A stretch of 18,650 nucleotides of DNA from positions 1 to 18,650 of the forward strand of contig DUUU01000087.1 in the NCBI GenBank assembly GCA_012841485.1, read 5' to 3'. Below, one piece after another: positions 1 to 7,253 of this stretch. The stretch comes from Armatimonadota bacterium. Lineage in GTDB: Bacteria > Armatimonadota > JAAZEB01. A program made the translations under genes and the position numbers. Under the pieces are notes generated by a model. That model was given only the letters and a program-made list of their open reading frames with translations, was not told the DNA's origin and did not search any database. The first letter of the stretch is position 1; each line of letters opens with the position of its first letter.

Positions 1-15
1 CCGCACTCGGTGCGG
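1..15 (-). terminator. Short GC hairpin downstream of the Rrf2 gene
   Basis: CCGCAC and GTGCGG form a perfect 6-bp stem with a 3-nt loop, 46 nt past the stop of the minus-strand Rrf2 gene. It could be that gene's terminator, but the window ends here, so a following U-tract cannot be seen. Confidence 0.3.
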
Positions 16-60
16 CCCGCCCTCTTTCCCATCCAGGGGGGAGTGCGCTTCGGACTGGTG

Positions 61-522
61 TCAGATGTAATACATCACCTGCCCGGCCTGCTGCTCACGC
101 AGCTTCTCGGTACGCTGCCGGATGGTCTCCAGGCTGGTGTTGTCGAGAACGCCGGCGATGGCGTCTCGCACCTCGGCCCACACGGTACGCAGGCCGCAGA
201 GATCGGCATTGGGGCAATCGCAAGGCTGGTGGGCATCCTCGTCCACGCACGCGAGCGGCGCGATAGGGCCCTCCATCGCCCGCACCACCTCTCCCAGGGT
301 GATCTCCTGGGGCGGGCGCATGAGGCGATACCCTCCCTGCCGGCCGCGGATGCTCTGGACGAGGCCCGCCCCCTTCAGATCCAGGAGCAGGCGCTCCAGG
401 TACTTCTTAGGGATCCCCTGCCGGCGCGCGATATCCTCGATCACGACGGCACCCTCGTGGTAGCGCTCCGCCAGATCCAGCATGGCGCGGCTCGCATACT
501 GGCCGCGCGTGGTCAGTTTCAT
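61..522 (-). CDS. Rrf2-family transcriptional regulator, putative Fe-S sensor
   Basis: This 153-residue protein has the size and layout of the Rrf2 family (IscR, NsrR, CymR, RirA). An N-terminal winged helix opens with MKLTTRGQYASRAMLDLA, and the wing carries RGRQGGYRL near residues 59-67. Cysteines at 92, 101, 103 and 109 lie where IscR and NsrR bind an iron-sulfur cluster (IscR spaces them C-x5-C-x5-C; here C103-x5-C109 keeps that spacing). Cluster binding is therefore likely but unproven. The ATG at 522 is supported by GGAGG (528-532) five bases upstream. It lies downstream of the nitrite/sulfite reductase gene on the same strand but has its own promoter with an overlapping inverted repeat, which suggests autoregulation. 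The ligand (Fe-S status, NO, cysteine) cannot be read from sequence, and IscR versus NsrR versus CymR type is unresolved. Confidence 0.93.
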   Translation of the reverse strand: MKLTTRGQYASRAMLDLAERYHEGAVVIEDIARRQGIPKKYLERLLLDLKGAGLVQSIRGRQGGYRLMRPPQEITLGEVVRAMEGPIAPLACVDEDAHQPCDCPNADLCGLRTVWAEVRDAIAGVLDNTSLETIRQRTEKLREQQAGQVMYYI

Positions 523-532
523 GCCAACCTCC

Positions 533-563
533 GGTAATGTCTATTAGTTCAACCGACATTACC
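533..563 (-). promoter_or_regulatory. Perfect inverted repeat, probable Rrf2 operator
   Basis: GGTAATGTC (533-541) and GACATTACC (555-563) are perfect 9-bp arms with a 13-bp spacer, so their centres are 22 bp apart, about two helical turns. The repeat begins one base downstream of the -10 box and ends against the Shine-Dalgarno of the Rrf2 gene. It covers the expected transcription start, as a repressor site would. Because transcription should start near 558, the full hairpin would not be in the mRNA, which favours a DNA operator over an RNA structure. Confidence 0.65.
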
Positions 564-564
564 T

Positions 565-593
565 AGTATAGCCCACCGCCGCCATGCTGTCAA
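565..593 (-). promoter_or_regulatory. Near-consensus sigma70 promoter of the Rrf2 gene
   Basis: On the minus strand a consensus -35 TTGACA (593-588) is followed by exactly 17 bp and a -10 TATACT (570-565). This is the best promoter match in the window. Such a strong promoter next to an inverted repeat fits a repressed, autoregulated gene. Confidence 0.8.
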
Positions 594-745
594 CCGCCCT
601 ATGCCTCCGATTCCTTCACAGGACGCGCCGGGAGTAAGCAGAGAGAGCCTCGCCCGGGAGTGCCCCCGCCCGATGGCGCCCCAGAAGGCCGGTGACGGTC
701 CTGGCCAGCGCCTGGGACGGACGCGGCCCAGGATACGCCGGCCGC

Positions 746-2224
746 TCAGAAGCGGGCGACCTGCTCTCGGACGACCGCCAACACCTCTTCGGGGCGCACC
801 CGCGACATCACACGCCGGCCGAAGGAGGGCGCGCCGTCCGGTGATGCCTCGCGCACCCACACATCGAACCGCTCTTCCAGGCCGGACTCGCCCTTCACGC
901 CGCTTCCCTGGAGACCGATCTCTCCCAGAGCATGTTGGCCACACCCATTCGGGCACCCGCTGATCCGGAGACGAGCCGGTCTTCCGGGAAGCGCCTCTTC
1001 CAGCGCCTCCAGCAGCCGGATGGCGGGTTTCTTCGTCTCGGCCATCGCCTTGTTGCAGAACTCACGCCCCGTGCAGACGATAGTGTGGCCGGCCCAGCGG
1101 CTCTCCGAGACCGGGAGGCCGTTTTCCGCGAGCTTCGCGAGCACGGTATCGACTGCCTCCTCCGCGATATCAGGCAGGAGAACGTTCTGGTAGAGGGTGG
1201 TGCGCAGCTCGCCCTCGCCATGCTCCGCCGCCAGCTTCGCCAGGAGGAGGAGTTGATCGGCAGTGAGGAGCCCCGCGGCGACAGGAACGCCGACGAGACG
1301 CCGGCCCGCATCCTTCTGAGGGAGCACGCCGAGGTGGTCCCGGCCCGATCCAGCGTGCAGCGCCATGCCGGGGATAACCCGCGGGGCCCAACCAAGCCGC
1401 GACTCCAGCTCAGCGCGGAAGCGGTCGATACCCCACTCGCCCAGGAGGTGCTTCATGCGCGCCCGCGCCCGATTCGACCGATTGCCATGCTCCCGGAAGA
1501 TAGCGGCGATCGCCTTCACCACGGGAACCGCCTGGTCCTGCGCAATCCAACCAACCGACTGGGCCAGCGTGGGAGACGCGGAGAGGCCTCCACCGACGAA
1601 GAGGGCAAAGCCAAGGTCTCCCTCTTCGTTGCTCGCCGCTTCCAGACCGACATCGTTGATCTCGACCGGCACGCAGTGACGGGCGCAGCCGCACACGGCC
1701 ACCTTCAGCTTGCGCGGCAGATTGCCGAACTCGCGGTTCCCCACGAAGGCGGCAGTCAGGCTCTCTACCACCGGGCGCGTGTCGAGCATCTCGTCCGGAT
1801 CGAGGCCGGCCGCGGGGCAGGCGACCATCCCGCGCACCGTGTCTCCACAGGCGCCCAAGGTGGTGAGCCCGGCCGCCCGAAGCTCGTGGAAGACGCCCTC
1901 CAGGACCGCCAGCGGCAGCCCATGCACCTCGATGTTCTGGCGGGTGGTCAGGTCGAGGCGCCCGCCACCCAGGCGTGCGGCGATGCCCGCGAGCACCGTC
2001 GCCTGTTGCGCGGTGAGCGCGCCGTTGGGCAGGCGCAGGCGCAGCGTGAAGAGCCCGGCTTCGGCCGGGCGTTGCCGGTAAAGACCGTGCCAGCGCATCA
2101 CGATATCCTCTTCAGGCGTGATATCCGCCACCGTCGCCCGCGACAGACGGGCAAAGACCGCCTCGCCGGCGTACGGATCCACCGATTGCTTGGCCACCTC
2201 GAGCGGGGAAAGCTCCTTCGACAT
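746..2224 (-). CDS. nirA: Ferredoxin-type nitrite/sulfite reductase (siroheme, 4Fe-4S)
   Basis: The 492-residue protein has the duplicated two-half layout of siroheme nitrite/sulfite reductases. The first half carries TLGACGDTVRGMVACP and an RKLKVAVCGCARHC segment. The second half carries the cluster ligands C384-x5-C390 (CTGREFC) and C424-x3-C428 (CPNGCG), which bind the 4Fe-4S cluster bridged to siroheme. The CTGxxFC...ETK signature is closer to ferredoxin nitrite reductase (six-electron reduction of nitrite to ammonia) than to sulfite reductase, so the nirA symbol is tentative. The frame stays open to 2458, but the ATG at 2224 has AAGGAAGG about 10 nt upstream and starts where family homology begins. 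No nitrate reductase, transporter or siroheme gene is next to it. The Rrf2 gene follows on the same strand, and GH130 is divergent. No convincing promoter was seen. Confidence 0.88.
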   Translation of the reverse strand: MSKELSPLEVAKQSVDPYAGEAVFARLSRATVADITPEEDIVMRWHGLYRQRPAEAGLFTLRLRLPNGALTAQQATVLAGIAARLGGGRLDLTTRQNIEVHGLPLAVLEGVFHELRAAGLTTLGACGDTVRGMVACPAAGLDPDEMLDTRPVVESLTAAFVGNREFGNLPRKLKVAVCGCARHCVPVEINDVGLEAASNEEGDLGFALFVGGGLSASPTLAQSVGWIAQDQAVPVVKAIAAIFREHGNRSNRARARMKHLLGEWGIDRFRAELESRLGWAPRVIPGMALHAGSGRDHLGVLPQKDAGRRLVGVPVAAGLLTADQLLLLAKLAAEHGEGELRTTLYQNVLLPDIAEEAVDTVLAKLAENGLPVSESRWAGHTIVCTGREFCNKAMAETKKPAIRLLEALEEALPGRPARLRISGCPNGCGQHALGEIGLQGSGVKGESGLEERFDVWVREASPDGAPSFGRRVMSRVRPEEVLAVVREQVARF

Positions 2225-2451
2225 GGAAACGACACCCTTCCTTGCCGGCCAGACCACCGGCCCCTCATAAGCAGATACAGCGTCCCTCCGATCTTCGCCA
2301 CACCTGGAGCGATCTCCCACCCGGCTCGCGCAAGGAGCCGTACGCCAGGTTTGGCAATCGGGGGCGTAGGGGTAATCTGCAGAAAACGCCCGCGTGGTGG
2401 GCGCCCGTCGAGGCCGTTCGCGAGATCCTCGCCGGGGAGGAGAGATGCGGG

Positions 2452-3414
2452 ATGACACGTGCGCTCTTTGTACGCCAGGGCCATGGCCCGTTGCTCACAC
2501 CAGACGATCTCCCCTTCCACGCAAACGCTGTCCTGAACCCGGGGTTCGCCATTGTGGGTGACGAGACGCTCCTCCTCTTACGCATTGAGGACCGCCAGGG
2601 GCTCTCGCAGATCCGCGTGGCACGAAGCTACAACGGGATCGATGCGTGGCGCATTGCCGACCGGCCCCTCCTCGAGCCGGACCTGCCCGACTTCCCCTAT
2701 GAGGAGTGGGGCTGCGAAGACGCGCGCGTGACGCAGATCGGGGAGAGCCAGTGGATCATCGCCTACACCGCCTACTCGCGCTATGGTCCGGCAGTCGCCC
2801 TCGCCACCACGGAGGACTTTGAAACCGTCGAGCGCCTGGGGATCGTGCTTTCGCCCAGCAACAAAGACGCCACGCTCTTTCCACACCCCTTTGATGGCGA
2901 GTGGTTGATGCTGCACCGGCCGGTGACTGGCGGCCAGGAGCATATCTGGCACGCGACCGCAGATCATGATTTCTACCACTGGAGCCGGCCCGGCGTGCTG
3001 TTGCCGGAGCGAGGGGGCCCCTGGTGGGACGGCCTGCGCATCGGGGGCGGCGCGCCCCCGATCCTCACGGAAGAGGGCTGGCTCCTCATCTACCACGGCG
3101 TCAAGGAGATGGCCGGCCATCCGATCTACCGCCTGGGCGTTGCCCTGCTCGACCGCGATAACCCGCGCCGCGTGCTGGCGCGCGCCTCCGAGTGGGTCTT
3201 CGCCCCGGAGACGGACTACGAGCAGCGCGGTCTGGTGCCCAACGTCGTCTATACCTGTGGCGCCATCCGTCGCGGCGATGAGGTGTGGATGTACTACGGC
3301 GCCGCCGATACGGTGATCGGCCTGGCCATCGCCCAGGTCTCCGACCTGCTCACCTTCGTGCGCGAGAAGGACTACCTGAGCCGAATCGGCTTGGAGAAAG
3401 GCATGGAGCCCTGA
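2452..3414 (+). CDS. GH130 family beta-mannoside-type phosphorylase
   Basis: The 320-residue protein reads as a single five-bladed beta-propeller of family GH130. These enzymes split beta-mannosides (for example mannosyl-glucose or mannooligosaccharides) with phosphate, giving alpha-mannose 1-phosphate. Family features are VLNPGFA near residue 28, GCEDARVT with the likely catalytic Asp90, the YTAY strand near 105, NKDATLFP, GGGAPPI and RGLVPNVVYTCG. A signal peptide is absent, so it is cytosolic, as expected for a phosphorylase that needs cellular phosphate. The ATG at 2452 has GGGGAGGAGAG about 8 nt upstream; the frame is open further 5' but without family sequence. The substrate subgroup cannot be assigned by eye, and some GH130 members are hydrolases. 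It stands alone, with the reductase gene divergent upstream and a repeat-bearing gap downstream. Confidence 0.88.
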   Translation: MTRALFVRQGHGPLLTPDDLPFHANAVLNPGFAIVGDETLLLLRIEDRQGLSQIRVARSYNGIDAWRIADRPLLEPDLPDFPYEEWGCEDARVTQIGESQWIIAYTAYSRYGPAVALATTEDFETVERLGIVLSPSNKDATLFPHPFDGEWLMLHRPVTGGQEHIWHATADHDFYHWSRPGVLLPERGGPWWDGLRIGGGAPPILTEEGWLLIYHGVKEMAGHPIYRLGVALLDRDNPRRVLARASEWVFAPETDYEQRGLVPNVVYTCGAIRRGDEVWMYYGAADTVIGLAIAQVSDLLTFVREKDYLSRIGLEKGMEP

Positions 3415-3485
3415 GGGTTCCCCCGCGCGGCGCGCCGGCGGCGATACCGCGGATGAAGGGGACGGGCACGGAGGGAGAGGCGCGA

Positions 3486-3563
3486 GCGCCTTGCGTTGTA
3501 CGACTGCTCTGGGGCCGCGAACTGGCGGTGCGCGAGGCACGCTCGGAGCGCCCCAACGGGGCC
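3486..3563 (+). repeat. Intergenic repeat, copy A
   Basis: This 78-base segment matches 7973-8050 on the minus strand at 70 of 78 positions without gaps. It ends in a small hairpin, GCCCC-aac-GGGGC (3550-3562). Both copies are outside genes and in opposite orientations 4.4 kb apart. The differences are spread evenly and do not preserve base pairing in the 5' part, so a conserved RNA fold is not supported there. This looks like a dispersed non-coding repeat of unknown origin. Confidence 0.8.
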
Positions 3564-3575
3564 CCACATTCCAGC

Positions 3576-3598
3576 CCCAGGGTGTCCCACACCCTGGG
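3576..3598 (+). terminator. Strong 10-bp hairpin
   Basis: CCCAGGGTGT (3576-3585) and ACACCCTGGG (3589-3598) pair perfectly around a CCC loop. It is 160 nt past the GH130 stop and has no T-tract on either strand, so it may be a terminator, an RNA stabiliser or part of the repeat element. Confidence 0.4.
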
Positions 3599-3608
3599 CT
3601 ATGCTGTA

Positions 3609-3625
3609 CGACCCCTTCGGGGTCG
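3609..3625 (+). repeat. Perfect 7-bp hairpin, second of a tandem pair
   Basis: CGACCCC (3609-3615) and GGGGTCG (3619-3625) enclose TTC. It lies 10 nt after the 10-bp hairpin. Two adjacent perfect palindromes directly after repeat A suggest one composite palindromic element. Confidence 0.45.
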
Positions 3626-3767
3626 ATGCAGGGCCATTCGTGCGGCCATGGAAGAGCCTGCAAAGGTTCGGCATTCGAGCCGGAAGTTGCCATGCCCGCA
3701 CCAAGGCGTGCTCTCCCGGTGAACTTCTTCCCGGCGCTTGCGTCCCCCGATCAGAGGACGACCACGC

Positions 3768-5042
3768 ATGCTCACTCTCCTCCGCATCTCCGGACTGTTC
3801 CTGATACTGACATTGGTGGCATCCGGCTGCGGCAACGGGACGATCCAGCAGTCGCTCGGACGAGTCGACGGCGACGGTCCGGGCCCGCTACCACGCCCCA
3901 AGCGCTGGACCGTCCTCGTCTACATGGATGCCGACGGCGACCTTGAGGAGTACGGCATCCTCAACATGAACCAGATGGAGAGCGTCGGCTCCGACGCGAA
4001 TGTGAACCTCGTCGTCCAGCTCGACCGCGCCCCCGGCTACGACTCCAGCAACGGCGATTGGACCGATACCCGGCGGTATCTGGTGACGCGCGACAACGAC
4101 CGACGGCTGATCACCTCTCCTGTCGTGGAGCACCTGGGGGAAGTGGATATGGGCCGGCCGGAGTCGCTGCGCGACTTCATCTCGTGGGCGGTTGCCCGCT
4201 ATCCCTCCAGGCACTATGCGCTCGTCGTCTGGAATCACGGTTCCGGGTGGCGCCCGCGCCCGGCATCGGCACCCCTGGCCGCCGGCGTGCCCGCGAAATC
4301 GCGGGGCATCCTCTACGACGACACCAGCAACACCTACCTCACGATGGCCGAGTTCGATGCCGCGCTCGATGTGCCCGGCGCGCGCATCGATCTGCTCGCG
4401 ATGGATGCCAGTCTGATGGGGATGCTGGAGGTCTGCTACGAGATCCGCGACCGCGCCGGCGTCATCGTCTCTTCGGAAGAGTCGCCCCCGGGTCCGGGCT
4501 ATCCCTACGACCGGATCCTGCGCCTGCTCGCTGCCAACCCCGAGATGACCCCCGAAGAGCTGGGGCGCGCCTTTGTCTCGGAGCACGTCGCCGCCTACGA
4601 CCCGATTCCTGTCACTCAGGCGCTCATCCGCACGAGCCGGCTGCCGGCATTGGCCGGCGCCGTCAATCGCTTCGCCGAGGCGCTCGCGCGGGCGCTCCCG
4701 GAGCATAAGCCGGCCCTGGATCAGGCCCGCGCGCTGACGCAGAGCTACGCCTACCCCTACTACGCCGACCTGGGCGATTTCGCCAAGAAGATCCGCGCCT
4801 ACGTGCCGGTTCCCGCCGCCATCGATGCCGCGGAGGAGGTCCTCGCCGCTCTCCCTGGCAGCAGGGGAGGTCCGGTACTTTTCGAGGCACATGCCGGCTC
4901 GCGCGTGGCGAACTCGCACGGCCTCTCTATCTATCTCCCCGGGCCGGGGCAGCTGTTCGAAGGTTACGGCGACCTCCGCTTCTGCCGCGATTTCCCCGCG
5001 TGGAAGCAGCTGCTGGAACGGTGGCTCACTCTGCCAGATTGA
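3768..5042 (+). CDS. Clostripain-like (peptidase C11) lipoprotein, catalytic Cys replaced by Ser
   Basis: The 424-residue protein starts with a lipoprotein signal, a hydrophobic stretch at residues 7-18 ending in LVASGC, so Cys21 would be lipidated and the protein anchored outside the cytoplasm. The rest matches clostripain-like peptidases: WTVLVYMDADGDLE (47-60), LVVWNHGSGW with the catalytic His157, DLLAMDASLMGMLEV (208-222) and the SEESPPGPGYPYD substrate-site region (237-248). In this family the DAC-LMG motif carries the catalytic Cys; here residue 215 is Ser (AGT, 4410-4412). The His is kept, so this is either a non-proteolytic binding protein or an unusual serine version. The ATG at 3768 was chosen for AGAGGA about 10 nt upstream and the signal peptide; an in-frame TTG at 3738 is less likely. 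Its 3' end overlaps the convergent copB gene by 17 bp. Confidence 0.87.
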   Translation: MLTLLRISGLFLILTLVASGCGNGTIQQSLGRVDGDGPGPLPRPKRWTVLVYMDADGDLEEYGILNMNQMESVGSDANVNLVVQLDRAPGYDSSNGDWTDTRRYLVTRDNDRRLITSPVVEHLGEVDMGRPESLRDFISWAVARYPSRHYALVVWNHGSGWRPRPASAPLAAGVPAKSRGILYDDTSNTYLTMAEFDAALDVPGARIDLLAMDASLMGMLEVCYEIRDRAGVIVSSEESPPGPGYPYDRILRLLAANPEMTPEELGRAFVSEHVAAYDPIPVTQALIRTSRLPALAGAVNRFAEALARALPEHKPALDQARALTQSYAYPYYADLGDFAKKIRAYVPVPAAIDAAEEVLAALPGSRGGPVLFEAHAGSRVANSHGLSIYLPGPGQLFEGYGDLRFCRDFPAWKQLLERWLTLPD

Positions 5043-7080
5043 GCCGGCGCAACAGCTGGGCGTTCAGCGCGACGATCACGGTGCTGACGGACATCAGCAG
5101 GGCACCCATGGCCGGCGCCGGGAGGATACCATACCCGGCCAGCACCCCGGCTGCCAGGGGGATCGCCACCACGTTGTAGCCGGTTGCCCAGGCCAGATTC
5201 TGGAGCATCTTGCGGTAACTCGCGCGGCTGAGCTTCACCACGCGCGCGACGTCGCGGGGGTCGTCGCGCACCAGGATGATCCCGGCGCTGCGGATCGCCA
5301 CGTCCGTGCCGGCGCCGATGGCGATCCCCACGTCCGCCGTCAGGAGCGCGGGCGCGTCGTTGATCCCGTCTCCCACCATCGCCACACGCTCGCCGCGCGC
5401 CCTCAACTCCTGCACCTTCTCTGACTTGTGCTGCGGGAGCACCTCCGCGAAGTACTCGTCGATGCCCAACTCGTGGGCCACCCACTTCGCCACGGCTTCA
5501 CTATCGCCGGTGAGCATCGCCACACGGATTCCCATTCCGCGCAACCGCTCCACTGCCTCGCGCGACTCCTCACGGATCAGATCGGCCAGCGCGAACACCG
5601 CGCGCGGCTCCCCCCCAACGACCAGCGTGACGACGCTCTTCCCCTCCTCGCCCCAGGTATCACTCGCCTGCGCCAGATCCGCCGGCAACGCCCGGCCCAA
5701 CCCATCCAGGAGATTGGGGCCACCGACAAGGACCTCCTGCCCATCCACGCGGCCGCGCACCCCCTTGCCAGGAAGCGCCTCGAACCCGGTCACCTGCGGG
5801 CGCCGGATGTCGCGCCGCTCCGCAGCCTCCCGGATGGCGCGGGCGATCATGTGCTCGGAATCGGCCTCGACCGCCGCGGCGAGCGCGAGCGCTTCGTCCT
5901 CGCTCAGGCCGTTCACGGCGATCCCGACAACGCCCTGCTCGCCCCGAGTCAGCGTGCCTGTCTTATCAAAGAGGATGGTATCCAGGTCGCGCGCCCGCTC
6001 CAGCGCGACGCGCTCTCGGACCAGAACGCCGTTGCGCGCCGAAAGGCTGGTGGAGATGGCGATCACCAGGGGGATCGCGAGCCCCAGCGCGTGCGGGCAG
6101 GCAATCACGAAGACGGTAACAGTGCGCTGGAGGGCAAACCCGGGGGGCGCATCGAGCGCCAGCCACGCGACCAGCGTCACCGTGCCGGCGAGGATCGCAA
6201 GGAGTGTCAGCCAGGAGGCAGCCCGGTCGGCGAGCGCCTGCGCCCGAGAGCGCGAGGCGTGCGCCTCTGCTACCAGGCGCATGATCCCGGCCAGCGCCGT
6301 CTCCTCGCCCACCTTCAGGACCTGTGCCCGGAGCGATCCACTTTCGTTGACGGTGCCGGCGATCACCTCGGCTCCGGGCGCCTTGGGCACCGGGCGCGAT
6401 TCGCCCGTGATCATCGCCTCGTTGACCGACGATTCGCCCTCAACCACCGTGCCATCCGCGGGCACGCGCGCCCCGGGCCGGATGAGCACGCGGTCGCCCG
6501 GCCGGAGGGCCGCCACGGCGACGCGCTCGACGGTACCGTTGGTGAGGCGCTCGGCGGTATCCGGCAGCAGCTTCGCCAGATCTGCCAGGGCGCTCTGCGC
6601 CCGGCCAACGGCGCGCATCTCGATCCAATGCCCGAGGAGCATCACCACCACCAGAGTGGAAAGCTCCCAGTAGAGGGGCGCGCCCAGAACGAAGAAGAGC
6701 GTAGCGACGCTGTAGAGGTAAGCGACCGTGATCGCCAGCGCGACGAGGGTCATCATTCCGGGGGTGCGCGCGCCCAGCTCCTCGCGCGCCCCGCGCAAGA
6801 AGACAATCCCCCCGTAGAAGTAGATGAGCGTAGAGAAAAGCACGGGGATGCCATCAGAGCCAGGGAACTCCGGCGCGCGGAAACCGAGCCACTCCTGGAT
6901 CTCCTCGGAATAGAGGAGCACGGGGATCGTCAGGACGAGGCAGATCCAGAAACGCCGGCCGAACTCGCCGGCGTGAGCGTGCTCGGGAGCCTCGCGCTCG
7001 GCGGCTGGCGCGGCGTGCTCCGGCGGGTGGCCGGCGGCGTGTTCCCGGCGTGGAATGCCCTGGCCATGCGCGTGGTTCAT
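5026..7080 (-). CDS. copB: CopB-type copper/silver P-type ATPase
   Basis: This 684-residue P1B ATPase would export Cu or Ag across the inner membrane. In order: a His-rich N-terminus (seven His in residues 1-36, no CxxC metal domain), TM helices from about residue 43, the TGES actuator motif (225-228), the TM metal site CPH (328-330), phosphorylated Asp372 in DKTGTLT, SEH (408-410), GDGIND (570-575), and TM7/TM8 signatures NLAWATGYN and MSVSTVIVALNA. CPH with a His-rich tail marks the P1B-3 (CopB) class. The usual HP dipeptide in the nucleotide domain reads HM (410-411). The start is uncertain: ATG at 7080 begins the His-rich region but has no clear Shine-Dalgarno, and an in-frame ATG at 7185 would add 35 atypical residues across a terminator hairpin. 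The gene lies downstream of yceI and converges on the C11 gene. Confidence 0.92.
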   Translation of the reverse strand: MNHAHGQGIPRREHAAGHPPEHAAPAAEREAPEHAHAGEFGRRFWICLVLTIPVLLYSEEIQEWLGFRAPEFPGSDGIPVLFSTLIYFYGGIVFLRGAREELGARTPGMMTLVALAITVAYLYSVATLFFVLGAPLYWELSTLVVVMLLGHWIEMRAVGRAQSALADLAKLLPDTAERLTNGTVERVAVAALRPGDRVLIRPGARVPADGTVVEGESSVNEAMITGESRPVPKAPGAEVIAGTVNESGSLRAQVLKVGEETALAGIMRLVAEAHASRSRAQALADRAASWLTLLAILAGTVTLVAWLALDAPPGFALQRTVTVFVIACPHALGLAIPLVIAISTSLSARNGVLVRERVALERARDLDTILFDKTGTLTRGEQGVVGIAVNGLSEDEALALAAAVEADSEHMIARAIREAAERRDIRRPQVTGFEALPGKGVRGRVDGQEVLVGGPNLLDGLGRALPADLAQASDTWGEEGKSVVTLVVGGEPRAVFALADLIREESREAVERLRGMGIRVAMLTGDSEAVAKWVAHELGIDEYFAEVLPQHKSEKVQELRARGERVAMVGDGINDAPALLTADVGIAIGAGTDVAIRSAGIILVRDDPRDVARVVKLSRASYRKMLQNLAWATGYNVVAIPLAAGVLAGYGILPAPAMGALLMSVSTVIVALNAQLLRRLNLAE

Positions 7081-7122
7081 ATCTGGGACGGCCAGCAAGA
7101 AGCCTGCCACGAACTCCAGAGA

Positions 7123-7173
7123 CGAAAAGGCGCCACCGTGGCCACGCTCGGGTGGGCCAACACGGTGGCGCCT
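7123..7173 (-). terminator. Intrinsic terminator between yceI and copB
   Basis: Arms AGGCGCCACCGTG (7173-7161 read on the minus strand, repeated inverted at 7140-7128) give a perfect 13-bp stem, with further GGCC pairing in the 20-nt loop. On the minus strand the stem runs straight into TTTTCGTCTC. This is a textbook Rho-independent terminator for yceI, 80 nt past its stop. It also sits inside the leader of copB, so it could act as an attenuator. Confidence 0.75.
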
Positions 7174-7208
7174 GCCATATCTCATCGCTCGTTATCTCTA
7201 TGCCGCGG

Positions 7209-7218
7209 TCACCTCCTT
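7209..7218 (-). promoter_or_regulatory. Perfect Shine-Dalgarno without a properly placed start
   Basis: AAGGAGGTGA on the minus strand is fully complementary to the 16S 3' end. The nearest in-frame ATG for copB (7185) is 23 nt further, too far for normal initiation, and the GTG inside the motif opens only four codons before TAG. It may serve a tiny leader peptide or be a relic of an element insertion in the copB leader. Confidence 0.5.
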
Positions 7219-7253
7219 ACGTTCAGGCCGCGCGGCTTCCCCCCTCGCCTCCC

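Larger units (their letters stand above)
3415..3767. other. Gene-free interval with repeat copy A and tandem hairpins
   Basis: No credible gene lies in these 353 bases; the open frames here lack start context and family similarity. The interval holds repeat copy A (3486-3563), whose similarity to copy B extends upstream to about 3442 (CGATACC-GGATG) but is broken by an insertion of about 16 nt. Two perfect hairpins follow at 3576-3598 and 3609-3625. The only signal for the next gene is AGAGGA before 3768; no clear promoter was found. Confidence 0.7.

Noticed and set aside
2351..2378. TTGGCA-16-TAATCT as a promoter for GH130
   Set aside because: The -10 box matches the consensus at only three of six positions, too weak to annotate.
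2371..2380. GGTAATCTGC as a second Rrf2 half-site upstream of the reductase
   Set aside because: Only the first six bases match the operator arm and no inverted partner lies 22 bp away.
932..2455. A 507-codon open frame on the plus strand opposite the nitrite/sulfite reductase
   Set aside because: It is the shadow of a gene with cluster-binding motifs in frame; no independent support.
3486..3563. Repeat copy A as a conserved small protein or structured RNA
   Set aside because: Both copies read through in one frame but have no start or ribosome site, and several base differences break rather than preserve pairing.
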